The notes below the pieces were generated by a model. It ran no database searches. It was not told the origin of the DNA and saw only the letters and a program-made list of their open reading frames with translations. From NCBI RefSeq assembly GCF_017220215.1, contig NZ_CP071132.1, forward strand, positions 310,001-374,000: DNA of 64,000 nt, read 5' to 3'. The position numbers were made by a program, and so were the translations under genes. Below, one piece after another: positions 44,210 through 52,719 of the stretch. Each line of letters starts with the position of its first letter. The stretch's first letter is position 1. Source of the DNA: Caballeronia sp. M1242. GTDB lineage: Bacteria > Pseudomonadota > Gammaproteobacteria > Burkholderiales > Burkholderiaceae.

Positions 44210-44959
44210 ATGTTGCTCGACAATCGTGTAGTGATCGTGACCGGCGCGGCTTCGGCGCGTGGCATTGGCAAGGCGACGGCAAAGGCGCTTGCCGCGCAAG
44301 GCGCGCGCGTCGTCATTCTGGACCTGCGTGAAGCGGACGCGCAAAGCGCCGCACGCGATATCGGCGAAGAACACCTGGGCCTCGCATGCGACGTCACCGA
44401 CAAGGACGCATGCGTCGCCGCCGCCAACGCGACCATCGAAAAATACGGCCGCATCGACGCGCTCATCAATAACGCCGGTATCACGCAACCCATCAAGACG
44501 CTCGAAATCAGCGCGGCGAATTTCGACGCCGTGATCGACGTCAATCTGCGCGGCACGCTTTACATGTCGCAAGCAGTCATCGGGCAGATGAAGAAGCAGC
44601 AGAGCGGCAGCATCGTGTGCATGTCGTCGGTATCGGCGCAGCGCGGCGGCGGCATCTTCGGCGGGCCGCATTACAGCGCAGCGAAGGCCGGCGTTCTGGG
44701 ACTCGCGCGCGCCATGGCGCGCGAATTCGGCGCCGATCGCATTCGCGTGAATTCCATCACGCCGGGTCTCATTCAGACGGACATCACCGGCGACAAGCTC
44801 ACGCCCGAGATGCGCGCGGACATCATCAAAGGCATTCCGCTCGGCCGTCTGGGCGATGCGGCCGACATCGCCAATGCGTGCCTCTTTCTCGCCAGCGATC
44901 TGTCGAGCTATCTCACGGGTGTCACGCTGGACGTCAACGGAGGCATGCTGATTCATTGA
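44210..44959 (+). CDS. Short-chain dehydrogenase, first gene of the transketolase operon
   Basis: ATG at 44210 is preferred (ggag eight bases before); an upstream in-frame ATG lies at 44198. The 249-residue classical SDR has VTGAASARGIGKATAKAL, LINNAGITQP, CMSSVSAQRGG and HYSAAKAGVLGLA (Tyr, Lys) and the C-terminal LTGVTLDVNGGML. Probably oxidises or reduces a polyol or ketose. Followed by an MFS and a split transketolase on the same strand. Confidence 0.88.
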   Translation: MLLDNRVVIVTGAASARGIGKATAKALAAQGARVVILDLREADAQSAARDIGEEHLGLACDVTDKDACVAAANATIEKYGRIDALINNAGITQPIKTLEISAANFDAVIDVNLRGTLYMSQAVIGQMKKQQSGSIVCMSSVSAQRGGGIFGGPHYSAAKAGVLGLARAMAREFGADRIRVNSITPGLIQTDITGDKLTPEMRADIIKGIPLGRLGDAADIANACLFLASDLSSYLTGVTLDVNGGMLIH

Positions 44960-45043
44960 TGTCGCGTGCGCCCGCCTCACGCGCAGGCGCATTCAGCGCA
45001 CCCGGACTAACCGGGGCGTAACGAGTCATGGCAGGAGACAAAC

Positions 45044-46372
45044 ATGAAACCTCGCTTCACCGCGCCGCCGCTCGCGGCAGATATCTCGTCGTCGGCCGAC
45101 ACCGCCACTTTCGAAGCAAAGACCTATGCGAAGGTCGGACGCCGCCTCATACCCTTTCTGATGCTGTGCTATCTCGGCGCTTATCTGGATCGCGTCAACG
45201 TCGGCTTCGCGAAGCTGCAAATGCTTAATGATTTGCGCTTTTCCGAAACCATCTATGGCATCGGCGCAGGCATTTTCTTTCTCGGCTATTTCCTTTTCGA
45301 AGTGCCGAGCAACGTAATACTGCACAAGGTGGGCGCGCGCAACTGGCTCGCTCGCATCATGCTGACGTGGGCCGTCATCTCCGCGAGCTTCGTGTTCGTG
45401 AAGTCGCCGACCATGTTCTATATCCTGCGCTTCCTGCTCGGCGTGGCCGAGGCAGGCTTTGCACCGGGCGTCATTCTTTATCTGACTTACTGGTTCCCCG
45501 CCGCGCGCCGCGCCAAAGCGTTGTCGTTGTTCTTCATGGCGATCCCGCTCGCGGGCATTATCGGCGGGCCGCTCTCCGGTTACATCATGCATGCACTGCA
45601 AGGCGCGCACGGACTCGCGGGATGGAAGTGGCTCTTCATCCTCGAAGCATTGCCGTCGCTCGTGCTCGGCGTCGTGATTCTGTTCTATCTCGACAATGGC
45701 ATTGCCAGCGCGAAGTGGCTCACCGATGCGGAAAAGACACTTCTCGCTCGCAATGTCGAGAAGGACAACGCGCAGAAGCTCGAACACGTGTCGATCCGCT
45801 CGTTCATCGGCGACCGGCGTCTGTGGCTCATGGCCGCGATCTATTTCTGCGTCGTGCTCGGTCAGTACGGCCTCACGTTCTGGCTGCCGACTATCGTGCG
45901 TCGTGCGGGCGTCGCAGACCCGCTGTGGGTCGGCATCTTCACCGCGATTCCGTATCTGTGCGCCATCATCGCGCTGCCGCTGATCGGGGCGAGCGCCGAC
46001 AAGCACCGCGAGCGCCGTCTGCATCTCGCGATCCCCATGCTTGTTTCCGCCGCCGGCTTCGCCACCTTACCGATGCTTGGCAGCGTGGGCGCGTCGATCG
46101 TCTGCGTGAGCGTCGCCGCTGCGGGCATTCTCGCTTCGTCGTCGCAGTTCTGGTCGCTGCCTACTGCCGTGCTCGGCGGCATGTCGGCGGCCGCAGGCAT
46201 CGCCGCGGTCAACTGCTTCGCCAATCTCGCGGGCTTCTTCTCGCCCGCCATCGTCGGCTGGCTCAACGATCTCACGGGCAAGTCCACGGCAGGCCTGATC
46301 TTTATCTCGGCTGCGGTCGTCGTCGGCGCGGCGCTGGTTTTCCTCGTGCCTGCTAAGACGGTCAATCGATAA
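45044..46372 (+). CDS. MFS transporter, ACS family
   Basis: A 442-residue, 12-segment carrier with AYLDRVNVGFAKLQMLNDLR, VGARNWLARIMLTWA and VAEAGFAPGVILYLTYWFPA. An aggag box lies before the ATG. By position (between an SDR and transketolase genes) it probably imports the sugar or sugar acid that these enzymes use. Only 32 bp separate it from the transketolase N-terminal subunit. Confidence 0.88.
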   Translation: MKPRFTAPPLAADISSSADTATFEAKTYAKVGRRLIPFLMLCYLGAYLDRVNVGFAKLQMLNDLRFSETIYGIGAGIFFLGYFLFEVPSNVILHKVGARNWLARIMLTWAVISASFVFVKSPTMFYILRFLLGVAEAGFAPGVILYLTYWFPAARRAKALSLFFMAIPLAGIIGGPLSGYIMHALQGAHGLAGWKWLFILEALPSLVLGVVILFYLDNGIASAKWLTDAEKTLLARNVEKDNAQKLEHVSIRSFIGDRRLWLMAAIYFCVVLGQYGLTFWLPTIVRRAGVADPLWVGIFTAIPYLCAIIALPLIGASADKHRERRLHLAIPMLVSAAGFATLPMLGSVGASIVCVSVAAAGILASSSQFWSLPTAVLGGMSAAAGIAAVNCFANLAGFFSPAIVGWLNDLTGKSTAGLIFISAAVVVGAALVFLVPAKTVNR

Positions 46373-46404
46373 GCATTACTACCTATCATCTCAAGGAGAC
46401 GAAC

Positions 46405-47241
46405 ATGAGCAGTCCCGTTATCGAGGAGGTGACGCTCGCCGAGCGCGCCTATCGCATTCGCCGCAACGCCCTTTTGATGGGCGAAGTGCAGGGCCAGGGC
46501 TACATCGGTCAGGCATTGGATATCGCCGATGTATTGGCCGTGAGTTACTTCGGCGCGATGAACTACCGCCCCGAAGATCCCGATTGGGAAGCGCGCGACC
46601 GCTTCCTGCTTTCGAACGGTCACTACGCGATTGCGCTGTATGCGGCGCTCTTCGAAGCCGGCATCCTGCCGCAAGAAGAACTCGAAACTTACGGCAGCGA
46701 CGACAGCCGTCTGCCGATGTCCGGCATGGCGAGCTATACGCCGGGCATGGAAATGTCGGGCGGCTCGCTCGGACAGGGTCTCACCATTGCCGTGGGCCGC
46801 TGTCTCGGACTCAAGCGCAAGAACTCGAAGTCTTTCGTCTATACGCTCTTCTCCGATGGTGAGCTCGACGAAGGCGCAATCTGGGAAGGCTTGATGTCCG
46901 CCGCGCACTGGAAGCTCGACAACCTGATCGCGATGATCGACGTGAACAATCAGCAAGCCGATGGCCCGTCGACGCAGATCATGGCCTTCGAGCCGCTGGT
47001 GCCGAAGCTCGAAGCGTTCGGCTGGTACGTGCAGCGCGTGAACGGCAACGATATCGACGCCGTGAAGGAAGCCTTCGACAACGCGCGCAATCTGCAGGAA
47101 GCGAAGCCGCGCATCATCGTATGCGATACGAAGATGGGCTGCGGCGTGCCGTTCCTCGAACAGCGTGAGAAGAATCACTTCATCCGAGTCGACGCGCACG
47201 AGTGGCAACTCGCGCTGGAAGCACTCGAATCGAGCCGGTAA
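46405..47241 (+). CDS. Transketolase, N-terminal subunit
   Basis: A 278-residue thiamine-diphosphate subunit. LSNGHYAIALYAALFEAG and MSGGSLGQGLTIAVG match split transketolases; the cofactor motif reads SDGELDEGAIWEG...IDVNNQQADG, so the first Gly of the usual GDG is Ser. Half the length of a normal transketolase because the C-terminal part is a separate gene. aaggag box before the ATG. Confidence 0.88.
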   Translation: MSSPVIEEVTLAERAYRIRRNALLMGEVQGQGYIGQALDIADVLAVSYFGAMNYRPEDPDWEARDRFLLSNGHYAIALYAALFEAGILPQEELETYGSDDSRLPMSGMASYTPGMEMSGGSLGQGLTIAVGRCLGLKRKNSKSFVYTLFSDGELDEGAIWEGLMSAAHWKLDNLIAMIDVNNQQADGPSTQIMAFEPLVPKLEAFGWYVQRVNGNDIDAVKEAFDNARNLQEAKPRIIVCDTKMGCGVPFLEQREKNHFIRVDAHEWQLALEALESSR

Positions 47242-47255
47242 GCAAGGAGAACAGA

Positions 47256-48254
47256 ATGAGCACCATCGAAAAGAAGCCGCGTTTGAAGACCTCCGCGATG
47301 ATCGCCTCGATCGCGAGCGAGGGACAAGTCACGCGTTCCGCGCCGTTCGGTCATGCGCTCGCCGAACTGGCGCGCACGAAGTCGAACGTGATCGGCATGA
47401 CGGCCGATCTCGGCAAGTACACCGACCTGCATATCTTCGGCAAGGAATTCCCGGAGCGTTACTACCAGATGGGCATGGCCGAGCAGTTGTTGATGGGCGC
47501 GGCCGCCGGCTTCGCGCATGAAGGCGCGCAGCCGTTCGTCACGACGTATGCCGTGTTTGCGACTCGCCGCGCGTATGACTTCATTCACCAGACGATCGCG
47601 GAAGACAACCTCGACGTGAAGATCGTCGCCGCGCTGCCGGGTCTCACGACGGGCTACGGCCCGAGCCATCAGGCAGCCGAAGATCTCGCGTTGATGCGCG
47701 CGATGCCGAACATGACCGTCATCGACCCGTGCGATGCGCTCGACATCGAGCAGATGGTGCCGGCCATCGCGGCGCACAAGGGGCCGGTCTATGCGCGCCT
47801 CTTGCGCGGCAACGTGCCCGCCGTGCTCGACGAATACGGCTATCGCTTCGAGCTCGGCAAAGCGAAGATGCTGCGCGACGGTTCCGACGTACTCGTCGTT
47901 TCATCCGGACTACTGACGATGCGCGCGCTCGAAACCGCGAAGGCGCTGGGAGCGGATAACGTCGACGTGGCCGTGCTTCATGTGCCGACGATCAAGCCGC
48001 TCGACACCGAAACCATCATTCGTGAAGCGCGGCGCTCGGGCCGGCTTGTCGTGGTCGCGGAAAATCACACGGTGATCGGCGGTCTGGGCGAAGCGGTGGC
48101 GTGCGCACTGCTGAGCGCCGGCGTGACGCCTGCATTCAGACAAATCGCGCTGCCCGATGCGTTCCTCGATGCGGGCGCCTTGCCTACCCTGCACGACCGC
48201 TACGGCATCTCCACGAACGTGATGGCGAGCACCATCAAGGGCTGGCTCGACTAG
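47256..48254 (+). CDS. Transketolase, C-terminal subunit
   Basis: A 332-residue subunit holding the pyrimidine-binding domain (RSAPFGHALAELA, catalytic Glu in MGMAEQLLMG) and the C-terminal domain. aaggag lies before the ATG, 14 bp after the N-terminal subunit gene. Together they form a transketolase that moves a two-carbon unit. Split forms are common in clusters for unusual sugars; the substrate is not evident. Overlaps the DUF2894 gene by four bases on the other strand. Confidence 0.9.
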   Translation: MSTIEKKPRLKTSAMIASIASEGQVTRSAPFGHALAELARTKSNVIGMTADLGKYTDLHIFGKEFPERYYQMGMAEQLLMGAAAGFAHEGAQPFVTTYAVFATRRAYDFIHQTIAEDNLDVKIVAALPGLTTGYGPSHQAAEDLALMRAMPNMTVIDPCDALDIEQMVPAIAAHKGPVYARLLRGNVPAVLDEYGYRFELGKAKMLRDGSDVLVVSSGLLTMRALETAKALGADNVDVAVLHVPTIKPLDTETIIREARRSGRLVVVAENHTVIGGLGEAVACALLSAGVTPAFRQIALPDAFLDAGALPTLHDRYGISTNVMASTIKGWLD

Positions 48255-48820
48255 GGCGCGCTGCGGCCGCGCGCAGGCTTTCTCGCGCGCGGCGCTTCCT
48301 TTCCGGCAGGCGCGTTCGCGCCTGTCATCTCTTCCATCCACGAAAGCGTGTCGACGTACGCGAGGAAATGCTGCAAGTATTCCGGCGAAGCCTCGCGCAT
48401 CAAAGCAAGCGAACGATGCACGAGGCTGCTCGAATTGAGCGGGCCCGCGTTCTTCGGCACCTTCTGCTGCGACTCCCGCAACTGCCGCTCGGCGCTGACT
48501 TTCGACCAGACGCCCCGCAAATACTCCAGCAGTTCTTCATGCGACGGATGCGTGGCCGCGTGACGGGCCATGTCGTCGAGCAACACGGCAAGCGGTCCTT
48601 TCGGCGCATGCGCTGCAACGGCTTGCCGGGCGGTTGCCTGCGCGACCGTATCCGCGTAGTCGTTCAAGAGCGATGACAGGCGCGCGTCGATGATGCGTCT
48701 CGCCTCGCCTCCGTGCGTCATGGCGCGCCGCGCCAGCGCCTCGATGAAGCGATAACGCACGGGATTGACGCGATGCTCGCCGCGCGCGCGCCATGCGTCC
48801 AGCATCGCGCGGGCATTCAT
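48251..48820 (-). CDS. DUF2894 family protein, last gene of the motor-like cluster
   Basis: A 189-residue soluble protein from the ATG at 48820 (a GTG at 48832 is an alternative that overlaps the upstream stop). LDAWRARGEHRVNPVRYRFIEALARR and EYLQHFLAYVDTLSWMEEM fit the DUF2894 family as I recall it. Basic C-terminus (ARKPARGRSAP). No membrane segment. Four bases separate it from the OmpA-like gene, so translation is likely coupled. Function unknown. Confidence 0.78.
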   Translation of the reverse strand: MNARAMLDAWRARGEHRVNPVRYRFIEALARRAMTHGGEARRIIDARLSSLLNDYADTVAQATARQAVAAHAPKGPLAVLLDDMARHAATHPSHEELLEYLRGVWSKVSAERQLRESQQKVPKNAGPLNSSSLVHRSLALMREASPEYLQHFLAYVDTLSWMEEMTGANAPAGKEAPRARKPARGRSAP

Positions 48821-48824
48821 GTCG

Positions 48825-49472
48825 TCATCCACGGGGCTTCACCAGCGAGTTCGTCGGACGCGGCACAGCGGATATTTCGACGCGGCGATTCTTAGCGCGG
48901 CCTTCGTCGTCGGCATTCGAACTGACGGGCTGCTCGGAACCGAAGGCCGCCGCGAATACCGATGACGGCGCGACGCCTGCATCGATCAAAGCGCGCGTCA
49001 CGGTCAACGCGCGCTTGGCCGACAGCTCCCAGTTATCCGCGAACCGGCGATTGCCTTCGCGAACCTGCTGGTCATCGGCGAAACCGCTCACCATCAGAAC
49101 CTGATCGTGCGTGCCGAGATACGCGGACAGCGGCCCGGCGAGGCTCTTGAGCACATCACGTCCCTGCGGTTGCAGTTGATCCGAGTTGAGCGCGAACAAC
49201 ACGTTCCCGCTGATCCCGATGCGCCCGTTTACGAGCGTCACGCGCCCGGACGCAAGCGGTCCGGCGAGCGCCTGTTCCAGCGTCTTGCGCCGCTGCGCTT
49301 CCTGTTGCCGTTCTTTGACGGCCTGTTCGAGCTTGGTGGAAAGCTGCAACTGCACGCCGATGACCGCGACGAGTATCAGCACGAACGCGCCGAGAAGCAC
49401 CGACATCAAGTCCGCGAAAGCCGCCCAGATGGGCGCGGCGCTTTCGATGCCGCCATCGAGTTCTTCGTTCAT
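48825..49472 (-). CDS. MotB/OmpA-like membrane protein
   Basis: A 215-residue protein: a single N-terminal membrane helix (about 15-40), a charged helix (45-70) and a C-terminal OmpA domain (about 90-205). The helix reads WAAFADLMSVLLGAFVLILV; Asp21 occupies the place of the proton-carrying Asp of MotB, TolR, ExbD and ZorB. The OmpA part has NWELSAKRALTV and NRRVEI, the peptidoglycan-binding signature. Its ATG overlaps the stop of the MotA-like gene by four bases. Together they form a candidate stator-like ion channel anchored to the cell wall. Confidence 0.85.
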   Translation of the reverse strand: MNEELDGGIESAAPIWAAFADLMSVLLGAFVLILVAVIGVQLQLSTKLEQAVKERQQEAQRRKTLEQALAGPLASGRVTLVNGRIGISGNVLFALNSDQLQPQGRDVLKSLAGPLSAYLGTHDQVLMVSGFADDQQVREGNRRFADNWELSAKRALTVTRALIDAGVAPSSVFAAAFGSEQPVSSNADDEGRAKNRRVEISAVPRPTNSLVKPRG

Positions 49473-51901
49473 GCGCGCGCTCCGTCCAACTCACGCTGTC
49501 CGGCGATGCGTTGCAAGTCTTCGACGATCTGCTTCTGCGACATCACGCTCAGGTCGATGACTTCGCGCGCCTGCGCGACGTAATACGCAAGCTGCTCGTC
49601 GCTGCGCGAGAGCGTCTTGTCGAGCGCCGTTTCGACGCGCTGCAAATGCGTGACGAGCGTCTCGTTCGCCGCGCCGAAGGACTCGACGGCCGCGCCCAAC
49701 GCTTCGCCGAGGCTCGCCACTTCGACAGCGCTGCCGGTGACCTGCGCGGCCACCGCGCTGATCTTCGCGCCTTCGCTTTCGATCTTGTCGCTGAATTGCG
49801 AGCCTGCGCGCGAGAGCAGATCCGCCGACGTGGAGATGAGCGCATCGACGGCCGTGCGTTGTTCGGTGGACGCCAGATTCACCGCATCGAGCAGCGTGTG
49901 CAGCGTGGCGAGCAGGCGGCTGCGCTCCTCCAGCATGGCGGTGTCGCGCACCATCGAATCAGAGAGCATCTGCCGCATTTCCGCGACCACTTCAGCCGCG
50001 GCCTTGGGCGCTTGCGATGCAGCCTGCATGAGCTTTTCGATTTCAGCGATGAGACCGTTCGCATGCGAGCGCGACGCGTCCGACATCTCGCTCGCCGTGC
50101 GCGCGAGCGTGTCGCAGATCTCCTGCTGACGGCGCTCGACGAAGGTGCTCGTCTGCTGCCATTCGTCGCGCAAGGTCGCGGATACCGCGCCGAGGGCTTC
50201 GGTCCACGCGTTCAGGCGAGCATCGTTGTTCGAAGCGAGCGCTGCAGCGAGCTTCGCATGGGCTTCATCGACTGACTTCACTAGCGATGCGGAATGCACT
50301 TCAAAGCGTTCGGTTGCCTCGTTCAGAGCGCCTCGATGCTGCGCGGCGAGTTGCTCGCCCGCCTGCTGCTGCGCGGCAAGCGCGCTGCGCCAGGCGTCCG
50401 ACATGCCAGCGGATGTGCTGTCGAGCCGCGACGACATCCCTTCGAGCAAGTCGCTCGCGCGTGCCTCGAAACGGCTCGCGAAGCCATCGAGCGAAACGCC
50501 TGTCTGCGTGGCGAGCGCCGCGCTCGTCTGCTCGTGCTTCACGACCGACTCATTCAATGCGGCGGCGATCTTCTCGACGCAAGCATGCAATTCGGTCGTT
50601 ACGCCGTTGATGTGCGTCGCCATGCCGGCGGCCAGATTCTGCGAGCGCTCGTCCACGGCTTGCGCGAAACGATCCAGCGAAGCACCCGTCTGCGCGACGA
50701 GCGCCGCGCTCGCCTCTTCGTGTTTGAGAAGCGTTGCGTCGAGTCCGTCCGCTGTCTGCTTCATGCGCGACGACACGTCTTCCACCAGCGTCGAAGATCG
50801 TTGTTCGAAGCCTTGCGCGAAGCGTTCCAGCGACGCATTCATCTTGTCGACGAGCGCCTCGTTGGACGCCTGATGCCCTTGCAGCGAGCGATCCCAGATA
50901 CCGGCGATCTTCTGCGCGGAAGCCTCGAAGCCGTTCGACAAGCCATCCAGTTGTCGCCCGACAGCCTGTTCGATGCTGCCGTGCAACGCCTTCGTTTCGC
51001 GTGCGATGCCGTCCATCGTCGCCTGCATCACGGGCTGTAATGCGGCGCTCGCCGCGCGCGCGCTATCGGCCACGCTTTGCTTCAACGACAGTTCCACCGA
51101 GGTGGCAAGGCGCCGGTACGCCGTCTCCGTGTTCGCATGAAACGCGGCCTGATTCGCCAACTGCCGCTCGTTCGCGGCGACGCTCTGCTGTTCGATGGCG
51201 CTCATCATCGCGTGAAGACGATCGACGAGCTTCGGCATGATCTCGGTCTGACGTTGAAGCAATCGGAACGTCGCTTCGCGTTGATGCGTCTGCGTGAAGG
51301 GCCGCAGCGTCGTCGCGGTCTTCATGTCGAGCAGTTGCGTGACGTGCAGGCGTTCGCGACGGCATAGCGTGGAAAGCAGCCCGAGCATCGCGGAGGTCGC
51401 GACGCCCGCTATCGACGTGCCGAACGCGAAGCCGAGGCCCGTCACCGGCGCGGCGAGCGATGCGCGGATAGCCGCGAGATCGGTCGAGCTTTCGAGCGCG
51501 GCGCCTGTGCCGCGCAGCGTCGCGACCATGCCGAGCAGCGTGCCCAACATGCCGAGCAGGACGAGCAAGCCCGCGAGATACGGCGCGAGCGCAGGACCGG
51601 GCAACACAGTGCGTTCGCCTTCTACGCGCGAACGCACCGCATTGCGCAGATTCGCCGGCACTTGTTCGAGCCACGATGCAAGGCTCGGCGGCGTCGCATT
51701 CAATGCGCCGACTGCGGTGGCCAGCTCGCGCGTTGTTTGTTGATAGCGCTGCAGTTCCGACGCGCCCACGAGATAGCACGCGCCGATCACGAGCGTGACG
51801 GCGAGCGCGAGCGCATTCGAGCCGATATAACCAATGGCTATACCGCAGACGGCCAGGAGGCCCACGAGAAAGACAGCTACATTCAGAAGGTAACGGGGCA
51901 T
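49469..51901 (-). CDS. DUF802 protein: MotA/TolQ-like membrane core with long coiled-coil tail
   Basis: From the ATG at 51901 (family-like start MPRYLLNVAVFLVGLLAVCG; ATG 51925 is an alternative) it has 810 residues. Four hydrophobic segments lie at about 4-27, 30-48, 105-128 and 150-178. The last two, LVLLGMLGTLLGMVATLRGT and VTGLGFAFGTSIAGVATSAM, look like the MotA/TolQ/ExbB proton-channel helices. The remaining about 620 residues form a helical, Ala/Gln/Glu-rich cytoplasmic tail with four related units at about 343, 394, 456 and 511. The DUF3348 gene ends 5 bp before it. Function unknown; a rotary or tension-coupled motor is inferred. Confidence 0.85.
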   Translation of the reverse strand: MPRYLLNVAVFLVGLLAVCGIAIGYIGSNALALAVTLVIGACYLVGASELQRYQQTTRELATAVGALNATPPSLASWLEQVPANLRNAVRSRVEGERTVLPGPALAPYLAGLLVLLGMLGTLLGMVATLRGTGAALESSTDLAAIRASLAAPVTGLGFAFGTSIAGVATSAMLGLLSTLCRRERLHVTQLLDMKTATTLRPFTQTHQREATFRLLQRQTEIMPKLVDRLHAMMSAIEQQSVAANERQLANQAAFHANTETAYRRLATSVELSLKQSVADSARAASAALQPVMQATMDGIARETKALHGSIEQAVGRQLDGLSNGFEASAQKIAGIWDRSLQGHQASNEALVDKMNASLERFAQGFEQRSSTLVEDVSSRMKQTADGLDATLLKHEEASAALVAQTGASLDRFAQAVDERSQNLAAGMATHINGVTTELHACVEKIAAALNESVVKHEQTSAALATQTGVSLDGFASRFEARASDLLEGMSSRLDSTSAGMSDAWRSALAAQQQAGEQLAAQHRGALNEATERFEVHSASLVKSVDEAHAKLAAALASNNDARLNAWTEALGAVSATLRDEWQQTSTFVERRQQEICDTLARTASEMSDASRSHANGLIAEIEKLMQAASQAPKAAAEVVAEMRQMLSDSMVRDTAMLEERSRLLATLHTLLDAVNLASTEQRTAVDALISTSADLLSRAGSQFSDKIESEGAKISAVAAQVTGSAVEVASLGEALGAAVESFGAANETLVTHLQRVETALDKTLSRSDEQLAYYVAQAREVIDLSVMSQKQIVEDLQRIAGQRELDGARA
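50246..50875 (-). repeat. Protein-level tandem repeats in the coiled-coil tail
   Basis: Four units with the pattern H/Q-[EQ]-x-x-[SG]-x-x-L-x-x-x-x-x-x-S/A-L-x-x-F/A-x-x-x-F/V-E/D-x-R/H-S/A start 51, 62 and 55 residues apart. The 51-to-62 step equals one extra 11-residue turn, as in hendecad coiled coils. Confidence 0.6.
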
Positions 51902-51906
51902 AGCGT

Positions 51907-52608
51907 TCAGTGAGCGGTTTGACATGCCGCGAGCAAACCATCGACCGGTTGGAAACGTACGTGCAGTTCGGCGCGCAGGACGCTTTGCATGTCCTGTTCG
52001 AAGACGCCGAGCCATGCGGATGCGTCGTCGGAAGACGCCTGATGCGCGCTGCGCATGCGCTGGAAATGCTTGCCGAGGAGCGCCGGCGCTTGCGCCAGCA
52101 GCGCGCGTTCGCGCGCGGCGAGCGCCTGTTCCATCACGGCATCGACGACGGCAAGCCGCGCCATGCGCGTCGACTTCGCCGCCAGCGTCGCGCGCACGCG
52201 AGCGCGTAGCGCGCCGATCTCGGATTCCATCGCCTGTTGCAGCGACAGATACCGCTGTCGGTAGACGGCGTAGTCCACGGCCAGATCAGGAGGCGGCGCC
52301 TGCACCGGCGCGCGTCGCCGGTGAGCGCCCGGAGCGTTGCCCTTGTCGCCGACGATGGCACTCGTCAGCGACGCACGCACGCGCGCGCAGGCCGCTTCTT
52401 CCACGTCCGATGCGGATCGCACGCCGGGAATGGCGGGCGGATCGCCGCTAAGCGCGGTGGACAACGCGATCGCGTCGGTCCAGCCGAGCCACTGGCTCAG
52501 ACGGTCCGACAGCGAGGAACCGGGTGCGTGAACATCGAGATCGGCGAAACGCGCGAGCAGGCGCACGAGCGCCGGCCCGCTGATCGCCGTGCGCGTGGGG
52601 GCTTGCAC
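51907..52608 (-). CDS. DUF3348 family protein, first gene of the motor-like cluster
   Basis: A 233-residue soluble protein with a GTG start. N-terminal part ISGPALVRLLARFADLDV and the later YRQRYLSLQQAMESEIGALR and ARERALLAQAPALLGKHFQR fit DUF3348, a family seen with DUF802 proteins. Mostly helical. No membrane segment or signal peptide. The 111-bp gap to the arabinose permease gene upstream may hold the cluster promoter. Role unknown; could bind the cytoplasmic tail of the MotA-like protein. Confidence 0.8.
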   Translation of the reverse strand: MQAPTRTAISGPALVRLLARFADLDVHAPGSSLSDRLSQWLGWTDAIALSTALSGDPPAIPGVRSASDVEEAACARVRASLTSAIVGDKGNAPGAHRRRAPVQAPPPDLAVDYAVYRQRYLSLQQAMESEIGALRARVRATLAAKSTRMARLAVVDAVMEQALAARERALLAQAPALLGKHFQRMRSAHQASSDDASAWLGVFEQDMQSVLRAELHVRFQPVDGLLAACQTAH

Positions 52609-52719
52609 GATAACACCGCAGGCAAAAACCCGTTAGTTTACACGGTGACGGGCGTCTGCCTAGTTTGGAGGCGTTTTTGTCATTCTTTGCGGCTTCTCGA
52701 CGCCCGCAGCCCGTATCGT

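Noticed and set aside
48251..52608. Calling the motor-like cluster a Zorya defence system
   Set aside because: The MotA/MotB-like pair fits, but no ZorC, ZorD or ZorE homolog is present and the two soluble proteins belong to other families.
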